From positions 422,677-463,607 of the forward strand of contig NZ_BMVW01000002.1 of assembly GCF_014650915.1 (NCBI RefSeq): a stretch of DNA of 40,931 nt. The letters are read 5' to 3'. The notes under the pieces are model-generated. The model saw only the letters and a list, made by a program, of their open reading frames with translations. It searched no databases and had not been told where the DNA came from. Of this stretch, positions 1-7,490 are shown in pieces (the first letter of the stretch is position 1; each line of letters starts with the position of its first letter). This stretch comes from Streptomyces poonensis (GTDB lineage: Bacteria; Actinomycetota; Actinomycetes; Streptomycetales; Streptomycetaceae). Both the position numbers and the translations under genes were made by a program.

Positions 1-180
1 CCCCGCCGGTGCGTCGCGGCACGCGACGACACCTCTCGGTCGTCCGGTCCGGCAGGTCGCGGCCGAGGCCGGTCCCACGCCTCGCGCCGCGTCATGTCGG
101 ACGGGGGCCGGTACGGGATCCCGCCCGCGGAATGTGACAGCGTGGGGCCCGCCCCGCAGGAAGATCGAGAAGGAGAACCC

Positions 181-603
181 ATGTCCAAGCCGCCGCTCCC
201 CGAGGCCGCGGTAGCCATGCTGAAGAAGCCCAACCCGGCGGTCGTCGCCACGGTACGGTCCGACGGGCACCCGGTGTCGACGGCCACCTGGTACCTCTGG
301 GACGACGGCCGGGTGCTGCTCAACATGGACGAGGGCCGCAAGCGCCTGGACCATCTGCGCAAGGACCCGCGCATCACGCTGACCGTGCTCGACGACGGCG
401 ACTGGTACACCCATGTGACCCTCATGGGACGGGTCGCCGAGATGCACGAGGACCGGGACCTGACCGACATCGACCGGCTGTCGCAGCACTACCTCGGCCA
501 GCCCTATTCCCAGCGCGACCGCGGCCGGGTCAGCGCCTGGATCGAGATCGAGCGCTGGCACGGCTGGGGCAGCTTCCGGGACAGCGACCAGGCGTCCGGC
601 TGA
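181..603 (+). CDS. PPOX-class F420-dependent oxidoreductase family protein
   Basis: A 140-residue single-domain split-barrel protein. The start is the ATG preceded by GAAGGAGAACCC, which is a good ribosome binding site; the upstream in-frame extension is low-complexity and lacks one. The segment PAVVATVRSDGHPVSTATWY followed by a DGRVLLNMDE strand and KRLDHLRKDPRITLTVLD is characteristic of the small F420-binding PPOX enzymes of actinobacteria, which use reduced deazaflavin F420 (some bind FMN, haem-breakdown products or fatty acids) as soluble cytoplasmic reductases. The C-terminal WIEIERWHGWGSF segment also fits the family. The physiological substrate cannot be told from sequence. It stands alone, followed by about 250 bases before phoD. 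Confidence 0.85.
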   Translation: MSKPPLPEAAVAMLKKPNPAVVATVRSDGHPVSTATWYLWDDGRVLLNMDEGRKRLDHLRKDPRITLTVLDDGDWYTHVTLMGRVAEMHEDRDLTDIDRLSQHYLGQPYSQRDRGRVSAWIEIERWHGWGSFRDSDQASG

Positions 604-751
604 TCCCCCGTCGGCTCCGCCCGACCGCGTCTCCCCGGCAGGGCCGGGCCGTGCAGCCGACGGCCCGGCCCTGCCGCGTGTCCGGCGGCGGTACCGGCAC
701 CGGCGTTCGTACGGCCTCCTGTGTGAGGCAGGCGGCGGCCCGCGGCACGGA

Positions 752-781
752 TGCGCATTTCCCTACCGGAATTGCGCATTT
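752..781. repeat. Two direct copies of TGCGCATTT, 21 bp apart
   Basis: TGCGCATTT occurs at 752-760 and again at 773-781. The 21-bp phase is about two helical turns, about 70 bases before the phoD start. This A/T-richer patch is the only obvious candidate control region in the gap. It does not resemble the 11-bp GTTCACC-type PHO-box repeats bound by Streptomyces PhoP. A regulator-binding role is inferred from spacing and position only. Confidence 0.35.
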
Positions 782-851
782 TGTCTGCTTAGCATGCAGG
801 GGCCGTCGTCGGCGGGCACCGCCCAGCCGGCCCTGTACGAGAGGACATCAG

Positions 852-2516
852 ATGGCGCCCTTGGGCCGTCGCGGACCCCTGTCGGAGCACGCCTTCTCCC
901 CGCACGACGCCGTGTTGCGCGACGCGTCCCGGCACGTCGGGCGCCGCCGGTTCCTCAGCGTCTCCGCCGCGGCCGCCGTGCTCGCCTTCGGCACCAACGT
1001 GCCGGCCCGGGGCGCGTCGGCCGCCCGGGAACTCCCGCCCGCCCGCATCCCGGAGAACCCCTTCACCCTGGGTGTCGCCTCCGGCGACCCCCTGCCCGAC
1101 TCGGTGGTGCTGTGGACGCGGCTCGCCCCTGAGCCCTTCGCGGAGGACGGCGGACTGGGCCAGCAGCGCGTCGCCGTCCACTGGGAGATGGCCCTCGACG
1201 AATGGTTCATCCTCGTCGTGCGGCGGGGCGTCGCCCAGGCCCACCCGGAGTACGGCCACAGTGTGCACATCGATGCGCAGGGGCTCGATCCGGGCGCCGA
1301 GTACTACTACCGGTTCCGGGCCGGCACCTGGTTCAGCCCGGTCGGGCGCACCCGCACCGCGCCCGCCGCGGACAGCGCCCCGTCCGGTCTGCGGCTCGCC
1401 GCCGTCTCCTGCCAGGCCTATCACGACGGGTACTACACGGCGTACCGGCATCTCGCCGAGGACGACGTGGACCTGGTCCTGCACCTGGGCGACTACCTGT
1501 ACGAGTACGCCGTGGACTCGGCGGGCGGGGCCCGGCGCTACACCGATGTGAAGCTGCCGGACGTCTTCGACCGCGAGACCCAGACCCTTGCGGACTACCG
1601 GCTGCGGTACGCCCTGTACCAGAGCGACCCCGACCTCCAGGCGGCCCACGCGAGGCATCCCTTCGTCGTCACCTGGGACGACCACGAGACCGAGAACAAC
1701 TACGCGGGCGCCGTCGACGAGAAGGGCGGCCCCGCGGACGCCTTCCTGGCCCGGCGGGCCGCCGCCTACCGGGCGTACTGGGAGCATCTGCCGCTGCGCA
1801 CGGCCCAGCAGCCGGCCGGTCACGACGCCCGGCTGTACCGCCGGCTCCACTGGGGAACGCTCGCCCAGTTCGACATCCTCGACACCCGTCAGTACCGCTC
1901 CGACCAGGCCTACGGCGACGGCCCGCACGCCCCGGGCCCGGAGTCGGACGACGCCGCCCGCACCATCATCGGGGACGCGCAGGAGCGCTGGCTGGCCGAC
2001 GGGTGGCGGTCCTCCACCGCCACGTGGAACGTGATGCCGCAGCAGGTGTGCTTCTCCCAGCGCAGGTTCGACTCGGCGGCGGACGCGAGCGTCTCCATGG
2101 ACGCCTGGGACGGCTACCGCGCCTCCCGCAGGCGGGTGGTGGACGCGGCCAGGTCCGCCGGCCTCGACAACTGGCTGGTCCTCACGGGTGACGTCCACGT
2201 GGGGTACGCCTTCGACATCAAGGAGGACTTCGACGACCCGGCGTCCCGGACGCTGGGTACGGAGATCACGACCACGTCGGTCACGAGCGGACGGGACGGC
2301 ACGGAGCGGCCGCCCAACTGGGAGACGTACATGACGGCGAACCCGCACCTGAAGTGGTGCGACGGACGCCGCGGCTACGCACGCGTCCAACTGGACGCCC
2401 AGCAGGCCCGGACCGACTTCCAGGTGGTGTCCGCGGTGACGAAGCCGGGCGCGCCCATCGCGACGGCCGCGTCGTTCGTGACCGAGGCGGGCGCCCCGGG
2501 CCTGAAGCCCGCGTGA
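852..2516 (+). CDS. phoD: PhoD-family alkaline phosphatase, Tat-exported
   Basis: A 554-residue secreted metallophosphatase that releases phosphate from organic phosphomono- and diesters outside the cell. The N-terminus carries a twin-arginine signal (RHVGRRRFLSV, arginines near residues 31-33) followed by an Ala-rich hydrophobic stretch and an Ala-x-Ala type cleavage region near residue 57. After this come the PhoD N-terminal domain (GVASGDPLPDSVVLWTRLAP) and the metal-binding blocks LHLGDYLYEY, VTWDDHETENNY and LTGDVHVGYAF, in the expected order. Length is normal for PhoD. The ATG at 852 is chosen because it places the Tat motif near the N-terminus; the in-frame extension to 651 is low-complexity. 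No recognisable PhoP box was found upstream, which is unusual for a phosphate-starvation enzyme. Confidence 0.93.
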   Translation: MAPLGRRGPLSEHAFSPHDAVLRDASRHVGRRRFLSVSAAAAVLAFGTNVPARGASAARELPPARIPENPFTLGVASGDPLPDSVVLWTRLAPEPFAEDGGLGQQRVAVHWEMALDEWFILVVRRGVAQAHPEYGHSVHIDAQGLDPGAEYYYRFRAGTWFSPVGRTRTAPAADSAPSGLRLAAVSCQAYHDGYYTAYRHLAEDDVDLVLHLGDYLYEYAVDSAGGARRYTDVKLPDVFDRETQTLADYRLRYALYQSDPDLQAAHARHPFVVTWDDHETENNYAGAVDEKGGPADAFLARRAAAYRAYWEHLPLRTAQQPAGHDARLYRRLHWGTLAQFDILDTRQYRSDQAYGDGPHAPGPESDDAARTIIGDAQERWLADGWRSSTATWNVMPQQVCFSQRRFDSAADASVSMDAWDGYRASRRRVVDAARSAGLDNWLVLTGDVHVGYAFDIKEDFDDPASRTLGTEITTTSVTSGRDGTERPPNWETYMTANPHLKWCDGRRGYARVQLDAQQARTDFQVVSAVTKPGAPIATAASFVTEAGAPGLKPA

Positions 2517-2544
2517 CCCCCGGCCCTCCCTCCGGCCCGTCCGG

Positions 2545-2572
2545 CCCCTCCCTCCCTCCCTCCCTCCCTCCC
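2545..2572 (-). repeat. (CCCT)n tract; G-quadruplex-forming on the minus strand
   Basis: Six consecutive runs of three or four C separated by single T residues lie just after the phoD stop. The opposite strand therefore reads as GGGA repeats, a canonical single-base-loop G-quadruplex motif. It is non-coding and sits in the phoD-protease gap, where it could affect phoD mRNA 3' end formation or vary in length by slippage. Confidence 0.75.
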
Positions 2573-2754
2573 GGCCGACTCCCCGGGCCGCCGTCCCCCG
2601 TGCGGCGGTACTGCACTCGGTGACCTTTTCGTCTCCCAAGTCGCGGAAGCGCTGGCTGATTGACATGTTTTAAGAGCATTCACAGCTTTCGGAGCTTTAT
2701 GGCGACAGTTACAGATTCGCGGCCTTCCCACCGCAACCGAAGGAGACGACTCGC

Positions 2755-4344
2755 ATGGTCCACAGACACGCCGTGGCCGGGCACCGTGCCGCCCTCATCG
2801 CACTCGGCGCCCTGGTTCTCTCCGCGATGCCCTCGTCCGTCGCGGCCGACCCGCCGCCGACTCCCGCGCTCGTGCCCTCCGCCGCCCAGACGCTCGGCGC
2901 CGACAAGCCGTCGGCGGAGGTGCTGCGCGCCCTGCAGCGGGACCTCGGCCTGACCCCGGCTCAGGCGGCGACACGGCTGGTCAACGAGGCGGAGGCGGGC
3001 ACCCGGGCGGGCCGTCTCCGCAACACGCTGGGCCCGCGCTTCGCCGGCGCCTGGGTGAGCGGTACGACGTCCGCCGAGCTGACCGTCGCGACGACCGATG
3101 CCGCCGACGCCCCCGCCATCGAGGCACAGGGCGCGAAGGCCGCGGTCGTCACGACGCCGCTGAGCGAGCTCCAGGCGGTCAAGGAACGGCTGGACGCGGC
3201 GGCCGCCCGCGTCGCCACCCTGGACACCCCCGTCTGGTACGTCGACGTGCCGGCTAACCGGGTCATGGTGCAGGCGACGAGCCGTCAGGCCGCGGACGCC
3301 TTCGTCCGGACCGCCGGCGTCACGGACCGCAACGTGGGCGTCCGGGTGTCGGAGACACGCCCACGCGCGCTGGAGGACGTCCGCGGCGGCGACGGCTACT
3401 ACATCGACGGCTCCGTACGCTGCTCCGTCGGCTTCGCCGTCACCGTGACCCAGCAGGAGTCGCCGCCCTCCGACCAGCCTCAGCCACCGCCCGCGGACGA
3501 ACAGCAGCCTCCGCCCGCGGACCAGCAACAGCCTCCGCCCCCGGACCAACAGCAGCCTCCACCCGCCGACCAGCCTCAGCCTCCGCCCGCCGACCAGCAA
3601 CAGGACCCCGTCAACGCCCGGCAGCAGCAGAGCCCCGTCGCCGAGGACCAGATGCAGGGCTTCGTCACCGCGGGGCACTGCGGCAAGACGGGTGCGAAGG
3701 CCACCGGGTACAACAAGACCGACATGGGGTCGTTCATGGCGTCCACCTTCCCCGGCAAGGACATGTCGTGGGTGGGCGTCAACAGCGCCTGGACGCCGAA
3801 GCCCGAGGTCAAGGGGCTGGGCAATGAGATGGTGCAGGTAGCCGGCTCGGCGCAGTCGATCGTCGGGGCGGCGGTCTGCCGCTCGGGCTCCACCACGGGC
3901 TGGCACTGCGGCACGATCGAGCAGCACGACATCAGCGTCAGCTACGGCGAGGGCACCGTCGACGGTCTGACCCAGACCAATGTGTGCGCCGAACCCGGCG
4001 ACTCCGGCGGCTCCTTCATCTCGGGGGCCCAGGCCCAGGGGGTCACCTCCGGCGGCTCGGGCGACTGCACGTCCGGTGGGACCACCTACTTCCAGCCGGT
4101 CAACGCGATCCTCCAGGACTTCGGCCTCACCCTGATGACGGCCACCGGATCCGGCGAGACGCCGGGCCCCCAGGAGAACAGCGGGAACGGCGCGGCGGAC
4201 GCCGACAGCTGGGCCACGAGCCGCGTCTACGCGGTCGGGGAGACGGTGACGTACGGCGGGGTGCGCTACCAGTGCCTGCAGAACCATCAGGCGCAGGGCG
4301 CCTGGACGCCCGCCGGCACTCCCGGTCTCTGGCAGCGCGTGTGA
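2755..4344 (+). CDS. Secreted streptogrisin-like serine protease with chitin-binding module
   Basis: A 529-residue preproenzyme. It has a signal peptide (about residues 1-30, AALIALGALVLSAMPSSVAA), an alpha-lytic-protease-type prodomain (about 45-200), then the chymotrypsin-fold S1 domain. Catalytic residues are visible: His308 in VTAGHCG, a candidate Asp336 in GKDMSWVGV, and Ser417 in EPGDSGGS. Paired cysteines (CRSGSTTGWHC; CAEPGDSGG with GDCTSGG) match the streptogrisin family. The last 50 residues (SWATSRVYAVGETVTYGGVR, ending in GLWQRV) are a family 5/12 carbohydrate-binding module, implying activity on chitin-associated protein. Unusually, a Pro/Gln-rich repeat interrupts the catalytic domain between CSVGFAVTV and GFVTAGHC. 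A good ribosome binding site (GAAGGAGACG) precedes the start. An isolated TTGACA at 2660-2665 lies upstream, without a convincing -10. Confidence 0.92.
   Translation: MVHRHAVAGHRAALIALGALVLSAMPSSVAADPPPTPALVPSAAQTLGADKPSAEVLRALQRDLGLTPAQAATRLVNEAEAGTRAGRLRNTLGPRFAGAWVSGTTSAELTVATTDAADAPAIEAQGAKAAVVTTPLSELQAVKERLDAAAARVATLDTPVWYVDVPANRVMVQATSRQAADAFVRTAGVTDRNVGVRVSETRPRALEDVRGGDGYYIDGSVRCSVGFAVTVTQQESPPSDQPQPPPADEQQPPPADQQQPPPPDQQQPPPADQPQPPPADQQQDPVNARQQQSPVAEDQMQGFVTAGHCGKTGAKATGYNKTDMGSFMASTFPGKDMSWVGVNSAWTPKPEVKGLGNEMVQVAGSAQSIVGAAVCRSGSTTGWHCGTIEQHDISVSYGEGTVDGLTQTNVCAEPGDSGGSFISGAQAQGVTSGGSGDCTSGGTTYFQPVNAILQDFGLTLMTATGSGETPGPQENSGNGAADADSWATSRVYAVGETVTYGGVRYQCLQNHQAQGAWTPAGTPGLWQRV
3475..3603 (+). 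repeat. Five 24-nt units coding a Q-Q/P-Q-P-P-P-A-D repeat inside the protease
   Basis: Five in-frame 24-base units (3475-3594) plus a partial unit encode residues 241-283 as repeats of the type QQQPPPAD. The units differ at synonymous positions (CAG/CAA, CCG/CCA/CCT, GCG/GCC), so the array is not a very recent duplication. It lies in the N-terminal beta-barrel of the protease, a few residues before the catalytic histidine strand. Proline-rich linkers normally join domains in this family; they are not expected inside the catalytic fold. Confidence 0.95.
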
Positions 4345-4366
4345 GCGGTGCGCGGACGGTGCCTCT

Positions 4367-4398
4367 CGCGGGGCCGCGGCGACGGACGCGGCCCCGCG
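4367..4398. terminator. Terminator hairpin after the protease gene
   Basis: CGCGGGGCCGCG (4367-4378) pairs perfectly with CGCGGCCCCGCG (4387-4398) around an 8-base loop and is followed by GCCTTTTCCC. It sits between the converging protease gene and the beta-lactamase-family gene and probably ends transcription of the former, possibly both. Confidence 0.75.
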
Positions 4399-4441
4399 GC
4401 CTTTTCCCGCTCCCCCGCTGCTCGGTTCCCCCGCCGCTCCG

Positions 4442-5635
4442 CTACTCCTCCGCGAGCAGCGCGTACGCGGTGGTCACGAACGGGTCGCGGACGCGGAAGC
4501 GGCGGGTGCACACCGCGGCCACGGCCGTGCCGGTGTCCGGCCGGAAGCCGAGGAACGCCTGCTGGCCGAGGGTCGCCCCACCGTGGAAGTACATCGGCCC
4601 GCCGTCGGCGGGGTGCTGGAACCACGTCATCGTGTGGACCTCCCTGCGCCCCCGGCCGCACCGGAGGACGGGGAGCCGCACCGCCGACAGGGCGCCGGCC
4701 AGCGGCGAGCCGGCCGGATCCAGGTGGGCTTCGAGGAAGGTGAGCAGGTCGTGCGGGGTGGCCCGCACGGCGCCGGCCGCCTGGAAGCCCCCGGCGTCCA
4801 GGGCGGGTGTGGGAGTGCGCCCGTCCTTGCGGTGCCCGGTGGCGTCGACGCCCGGGCCCGCGGGGTGCGGCGCCGTACCGCTCAGCCCGAGCGGACCCAG
4901 GACACGGCCGGTGAGCAGGTCCTCCCACGGGGTGCCGGTCACGGCGGCGAGCGCGTGACCGAGCACGGCGACGCCGAAGTTGGAGTAGCACCACCGGGTG
5001 CCGGGCCGGTGCCGCGGCCGGTGGCGGAGGAAGGCGTCGATCACCCGGTCGTCCGGACAGCGCGCGTAGGGGTTGGTGCGCCAGACCGGCAGGGCCCGGA
5101 CGAGGAAGCCCGCCGGCAGGGCGGGCAGTCCGGACGTGTGGGTGATCAGGTGCGCGAGGGTGATGGGGGGATCCGCGAGCATGACGGGCTGAGGCGCGGG
5201 CGTGGCGGGGGCCGCGACGGTCCGGCGTGCCGGGTCCAGGCAGGCGGCGGCCGGTTCGTTCCCGGTCAGCGGGCCCTCGTGGGTCAGCTGCGCCAGCAGC
5301 AGTCCGGTGTACGTCTTCGAGGCCGACCCGAGCTCGTAGCGCAGTTCCTCGCGGGGAGCGGGCGGAGGCGGGGCCGTGCCACCGCAGTGGACGGTGCGGC
5401 GGCCGTGCCGGGAGACGGCGACGACCACGTCGGGTGCGTCGACGGCGGCCACGGCGGCGGCGAGCCGCTGCCGCAGCCGGGAGCCGCCGGGGCCCGGGGC
5501 CGCCGCCGGCGAGCGGACCGATGACGGTGTCGTCGGGTCCGTGCCGCCGGGGTCGAGCCGCTCGACCGGCCAGGGGGCGGTCCTCCCGGTGCCGTTGCCG
5601 GTGCCCGTGCCGGTCCCCGTGCCGGTGTCCGTCAT
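4442..5635 (-). CDS. Beta-lactamase-fold serine hydrolase (class C / DD-peptidase-like)
   Basis: A 397-residue protein of the serine beta-lactamase/penicillin-binding superfamily. It shows the S-x-x-K motif (S104-A-S-K107 in ELGSASKTY), the Y-x-N motif (Y217-S-N219 in WCYSNFG), and an H-G-G triad near residue 352 (YFHGGATLG) replacing K-T-G. That combination is typical of class C-like esterases and D-aminopeptidases rather than true antibiotic lactamases. No signal peptide is seen, so it is probably cytoplasmic. The first 17 residues are a Thr-Gly dipeptide repeat, so the exact start is uncertain. Its ATG overlaps the preceding gene stop (ATGA), making it the last gene of a five-gene operon. 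Enzymes of this fold act as peptidases or ester hydrolases beside several peptide-natural-product clusters; such a role here is inference. Confidence 0.85.
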   Translation of the reverse strand: MTDTGTGTGTGTGNGTGRTAPWPVERLDPGGTDPTTPSSVRSPAAAPGPGGSRLRQRLAAAVAAVDAPDVVVAVSRHGRRTVHCGGTAPPPPAPREELRYELGSASKTYTGLLLAQLTHEGPLTGNEPAAACLDPARRTVAAPATPAPQPVMLADPPITLAHLITHTSGLPALPAGFLVRALPVWRTNPYARCPDDRVIDAFLRHRPRHRPGTRWCYSNFGVAVLGHALAAVTGTPWEDLLTGRVLGPLGLSGTAPHPAGPGVDATGHRKDGRTPTPALDAGGFQAAGAVRATPHDLLTFLEAHLDPAGSPLAGALSAVRLPVLRCGRGRREVHTMTWFQHPADGGPMYFHGGATLGQQAFLGFRPDTGTAVAAVCTRRFRVRDPFVTTAYALLAEE

Positions 5636-6552
5636 GACGCGGTGGGCGCCAGCTGGGACAGGGCGCGCGAGGTGGCCAGTACGGAGGCGAAGGCGGCGAC
5701 CAGAGTGGAGTGGTAGACCACGTCGAACACCTCCTCGGCGTCGCCCTCGGGCATCGTCCGGACGGCGGGCATGGCCCCGTCGGGCTGCTGGGCGGCGGCG
5801 AACCCCTCCCAGGCCCGTTCGTCGAGGGTGGGGCGGGGCAGGCAGGCGTCGACCACGAGCAGTTCACCGAGGAGGTCCCAGCGCTGCAGGTCCAGCCAGT
5901 CGTCGAGCCAGACCGGCAGCCAGGCGTCGAGGTAGTCGGCGATCGTCGGCGGCAGGCCGTCCGGGTTCTCACCCCAGTCGGTGAGATGGAAGACGCAGTG
6001 GGTGATGTCGTAGCCGATGTGTCCCTCGACCGTCCACGGTTCGGGCCTGCGGCCCAGCCAGGTCGTGCCCACGACGTCCGCCTCCGGCGGCCGGGGCACG
6101 AGGCCGAAGCGGCGCTCGAACGCGGACAGCCCGAGGCGCCGGGTCGGTGACAGCTCATGGGCCGCCCAGCTGTCCAGGCGGTGGTTCAGCACGGTGGCCC
6201 GTTCCAGCTCGGGCTGGCTGTAGCCCAGTTCCCTGAACGGCAGGTAGACCTCGAACGGGACGGGTGAGAGGGGTTCCGTGCGCTGGCCGCGCACCAGCAT
6301 GCTGCCGCCGTCCAGGACGTCCCGCCAGGCGTGGTCGAGCAGTTGGCGGGCCAGCTGGGCCTGCTGTGACCCGGCGACTCCCTCGCGGAACAGCACCTTG
6401 CAGATCAGGGCCAGTTCACCGACCGGCTTGAAGCGCTCCAGGAAGCCCGTCTCCGGGTCCACGTCGGGCTCCAGCCGGAATCCGTCACGGTGGGTCCACA
6501 GCCACTCGATGGCGCCGACGCCGACGCCGTGGATCAGCCCGGTCCGGGTCAT
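5632..6552 (-). CDS. DUF6895-like protein, second copy
   Basis: A 306-residue soluble protein with no signal peptide or membrane segment, rich in Trp and Leu. I recognise it tentatively as a member of the DUF6895 group known from streptomycetes; the function is unknown. Shared blocks with the neighbouring paralogue include SPTRRLGLSAFERRFG, TWLGRRPEPWT, THCVFHLTDWGENPDGLP and YHSTLVAAFA. The spaced WL/W-D pairs (WLPVWLDDWLDLQRWDLLGE) suggest an alpha-helical repeat fold. Translation is coupled on both sides by ATGA overlaps, with the upstream paralogue and with the downstream serine hydrolase. It is more complete in the conserved FKPVGELALICKVLFREG region than its partner, so it may be the catalytic or binding partner of a heterodimer; that is inference. 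Confidence 0.8.
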   Translation of the reverse strand: MTRTGLIHGVGVGAIEWLWTHRDGFRLEPDVDPETGFLERFKPVGELALICKVLFREGVAGSQQAQLARQLLDHAWRDVLDGGSMLVRGQRTEPLSPVPFEVYLPFRELGYSQPELERATVLNHRLDSWAAHELSPTRRLGLSAFERRFGLVPRPPEADVVGTTWLGRRPEPWTVEGHIGYDITHCVFHLTDWGENPDGLPPTIADYLDAWLPVWLDDWLDLQRWDLLGELLVVDACLPRPTLDERAWEGFAAAQQPDGAMPAVRTMPEGDAEEVFDVVYHSTLVAAFASVLATSRALSQLAPTAS

Positions 6553-7490
6553 ACCGGTACTCCTTGTCCGCCGTGCCGCTCCGCGCGGCCGAGGGTGAGT
6601 GCGGCGGCGAAGGCCGCCATCAGCGTGGAGTGGTAGGCGCCGGCGAAGTGCTGTTCCGGCCCTTCCGCTCCCGCTCGCTCGGGGAGCGCGCCGGACGTGT
6701 GCTGGGCCGCCGCTATCCCGGTCCAGGCGTCCCGGAGCGTCACCGGGTCGAGCGGCCGCGGCAGCGTGGCCGCGACGGCCAGCAGCTCGCAGGTCAGGTC
6801 CCAGTCGCGGGCCTCGAGACAGGTGTCGAGCCAGGGCGGCAGCCAGTCCGCCAGATAGGCCGCCACATCGGACGGCAGGCCTTCGGAGGTGCGGCCCCAG
6901 TCGGTGAGGTGGAAGACCACGTGGGTGAGCTGGTAACCGGAGGAGCGCTCGAAGGTCCACGGCTCGGAGAGCCCGCCCAGCCAGGTGCGCCGCACCGCCT
7001 CCGGCCCCGGCTCGGGCCGGTGGATGCCGCTGCGCCGCTCGGCCTTGCGCACCCCGAGGCGGCGGGTCGGCTGCTGCTCGGTGAGCTGCCAGCCGCGGGT
7101 ACGGGCCACGGTGGCGGCGGCCGCCTCGTAGCCGAGGTGCCGCAGCCCCGCCGAGGCGAAGGTGGCGTAGACCTCCAGCGGATAGGTCGCGAACGGCTCC
7201 AGCCGCTGGAGCTGGAGGAAGAGCGCGCCGTGCCGGGTCTGCCGCCACGCGAAGTCCAGCAGGTCGGACACACACGCGTGGACCGGATCCGTGCGCGCGG
7301 TGTGCCGGCGCACGCTCACACACACCTGGGCCAGTTCCCCGAGGGGCTTCCAGGTGCTGTTCACGCGGCCGTCGGGGGCCAGCGCGTCCTCCGGCAGCAC
7401 GAAGTCGTCCCGGTGCGCGGACAGCCAGGTCACCGCGGCCTCCTCCACCGCCCGGACCTCCCTGGCCTCCCGGACGCCTGCGGCCCTCAC
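6549..7490 (-). CDS. DUF6895-like protein, first copy
   Basis: A 313-residue paralogue of the next gene in the operon, sharing the order of conserved blocks (WKPLGELAQVCVSV, PTRRLGVRKAERRSG, TWLGGLSEPWT, THVVFHLTDWGRTSEGLP, YHSTLMAAFA). It starts with GTG in a GTGA overlap with the upstream gene. Identity between the copies is patchy: the FHLTDWG and YHSTL blocks are near-identical while the rest has diverged, so this is an old duplication rather than a recent copy. No catalytic motif of a known enzyme class is visible to me. A heteromeric complex with the second copy is plausible because the two are translationally coupled. Confidence 0.78.
   Translation of the reverse strand: MRAAGVREAREVRAVEEAAVTWLSAHRDDFVLPEDALAPDGRVNSTWKPLGELAQVCVSVRRHTARTDPVHACVSDLLDFAWRQTRHGALFLQLQRLEPFATYPLEVYATFASAGLRHLGYEAAAATVARTRGWQLTEQQPTRRLGVRKAERRSGIHRPEPGPEAVRRTWLGGLSEPWTFERSSGYQLTHVVFHLTDWGRTSEGLPSDVAAYLADWLPPWLDTCLEARDWDLTCELLAVAATLPRPLDPVTLRDAWTGIAAAQHTSGALPERAGAEGPEQHFAGAYHSTLMAAFAAALTLGRAERHGGQGVPV

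Noticed and set aside
1..180. Gene in the first 180 bases
   Set aside because: Only a short 7-bp hairpin (12-28) and an unsupported N-terminal extension of the first gene; nothing codable is evident.
789..2666. Long open frame antisense to phoD
   Set aside because: Low-complexity Gly/Arg/Val protein without motifs; a mirror of the GC-biased phoD codons, with no ribosome binding site.
2660..2690. TTGACA as a full HrdB promoter of the protease
   Set aside because: Exact -35, but no TAnnnT at 16-19 bases downstream; left only as a remark in the protease entry.
2680..4287. 535-codon open frame antisense to the protease
   Set aside because: Repeats such as LLLVRGRRL are the complement of the Pro/Gln repeat; no domain seen.
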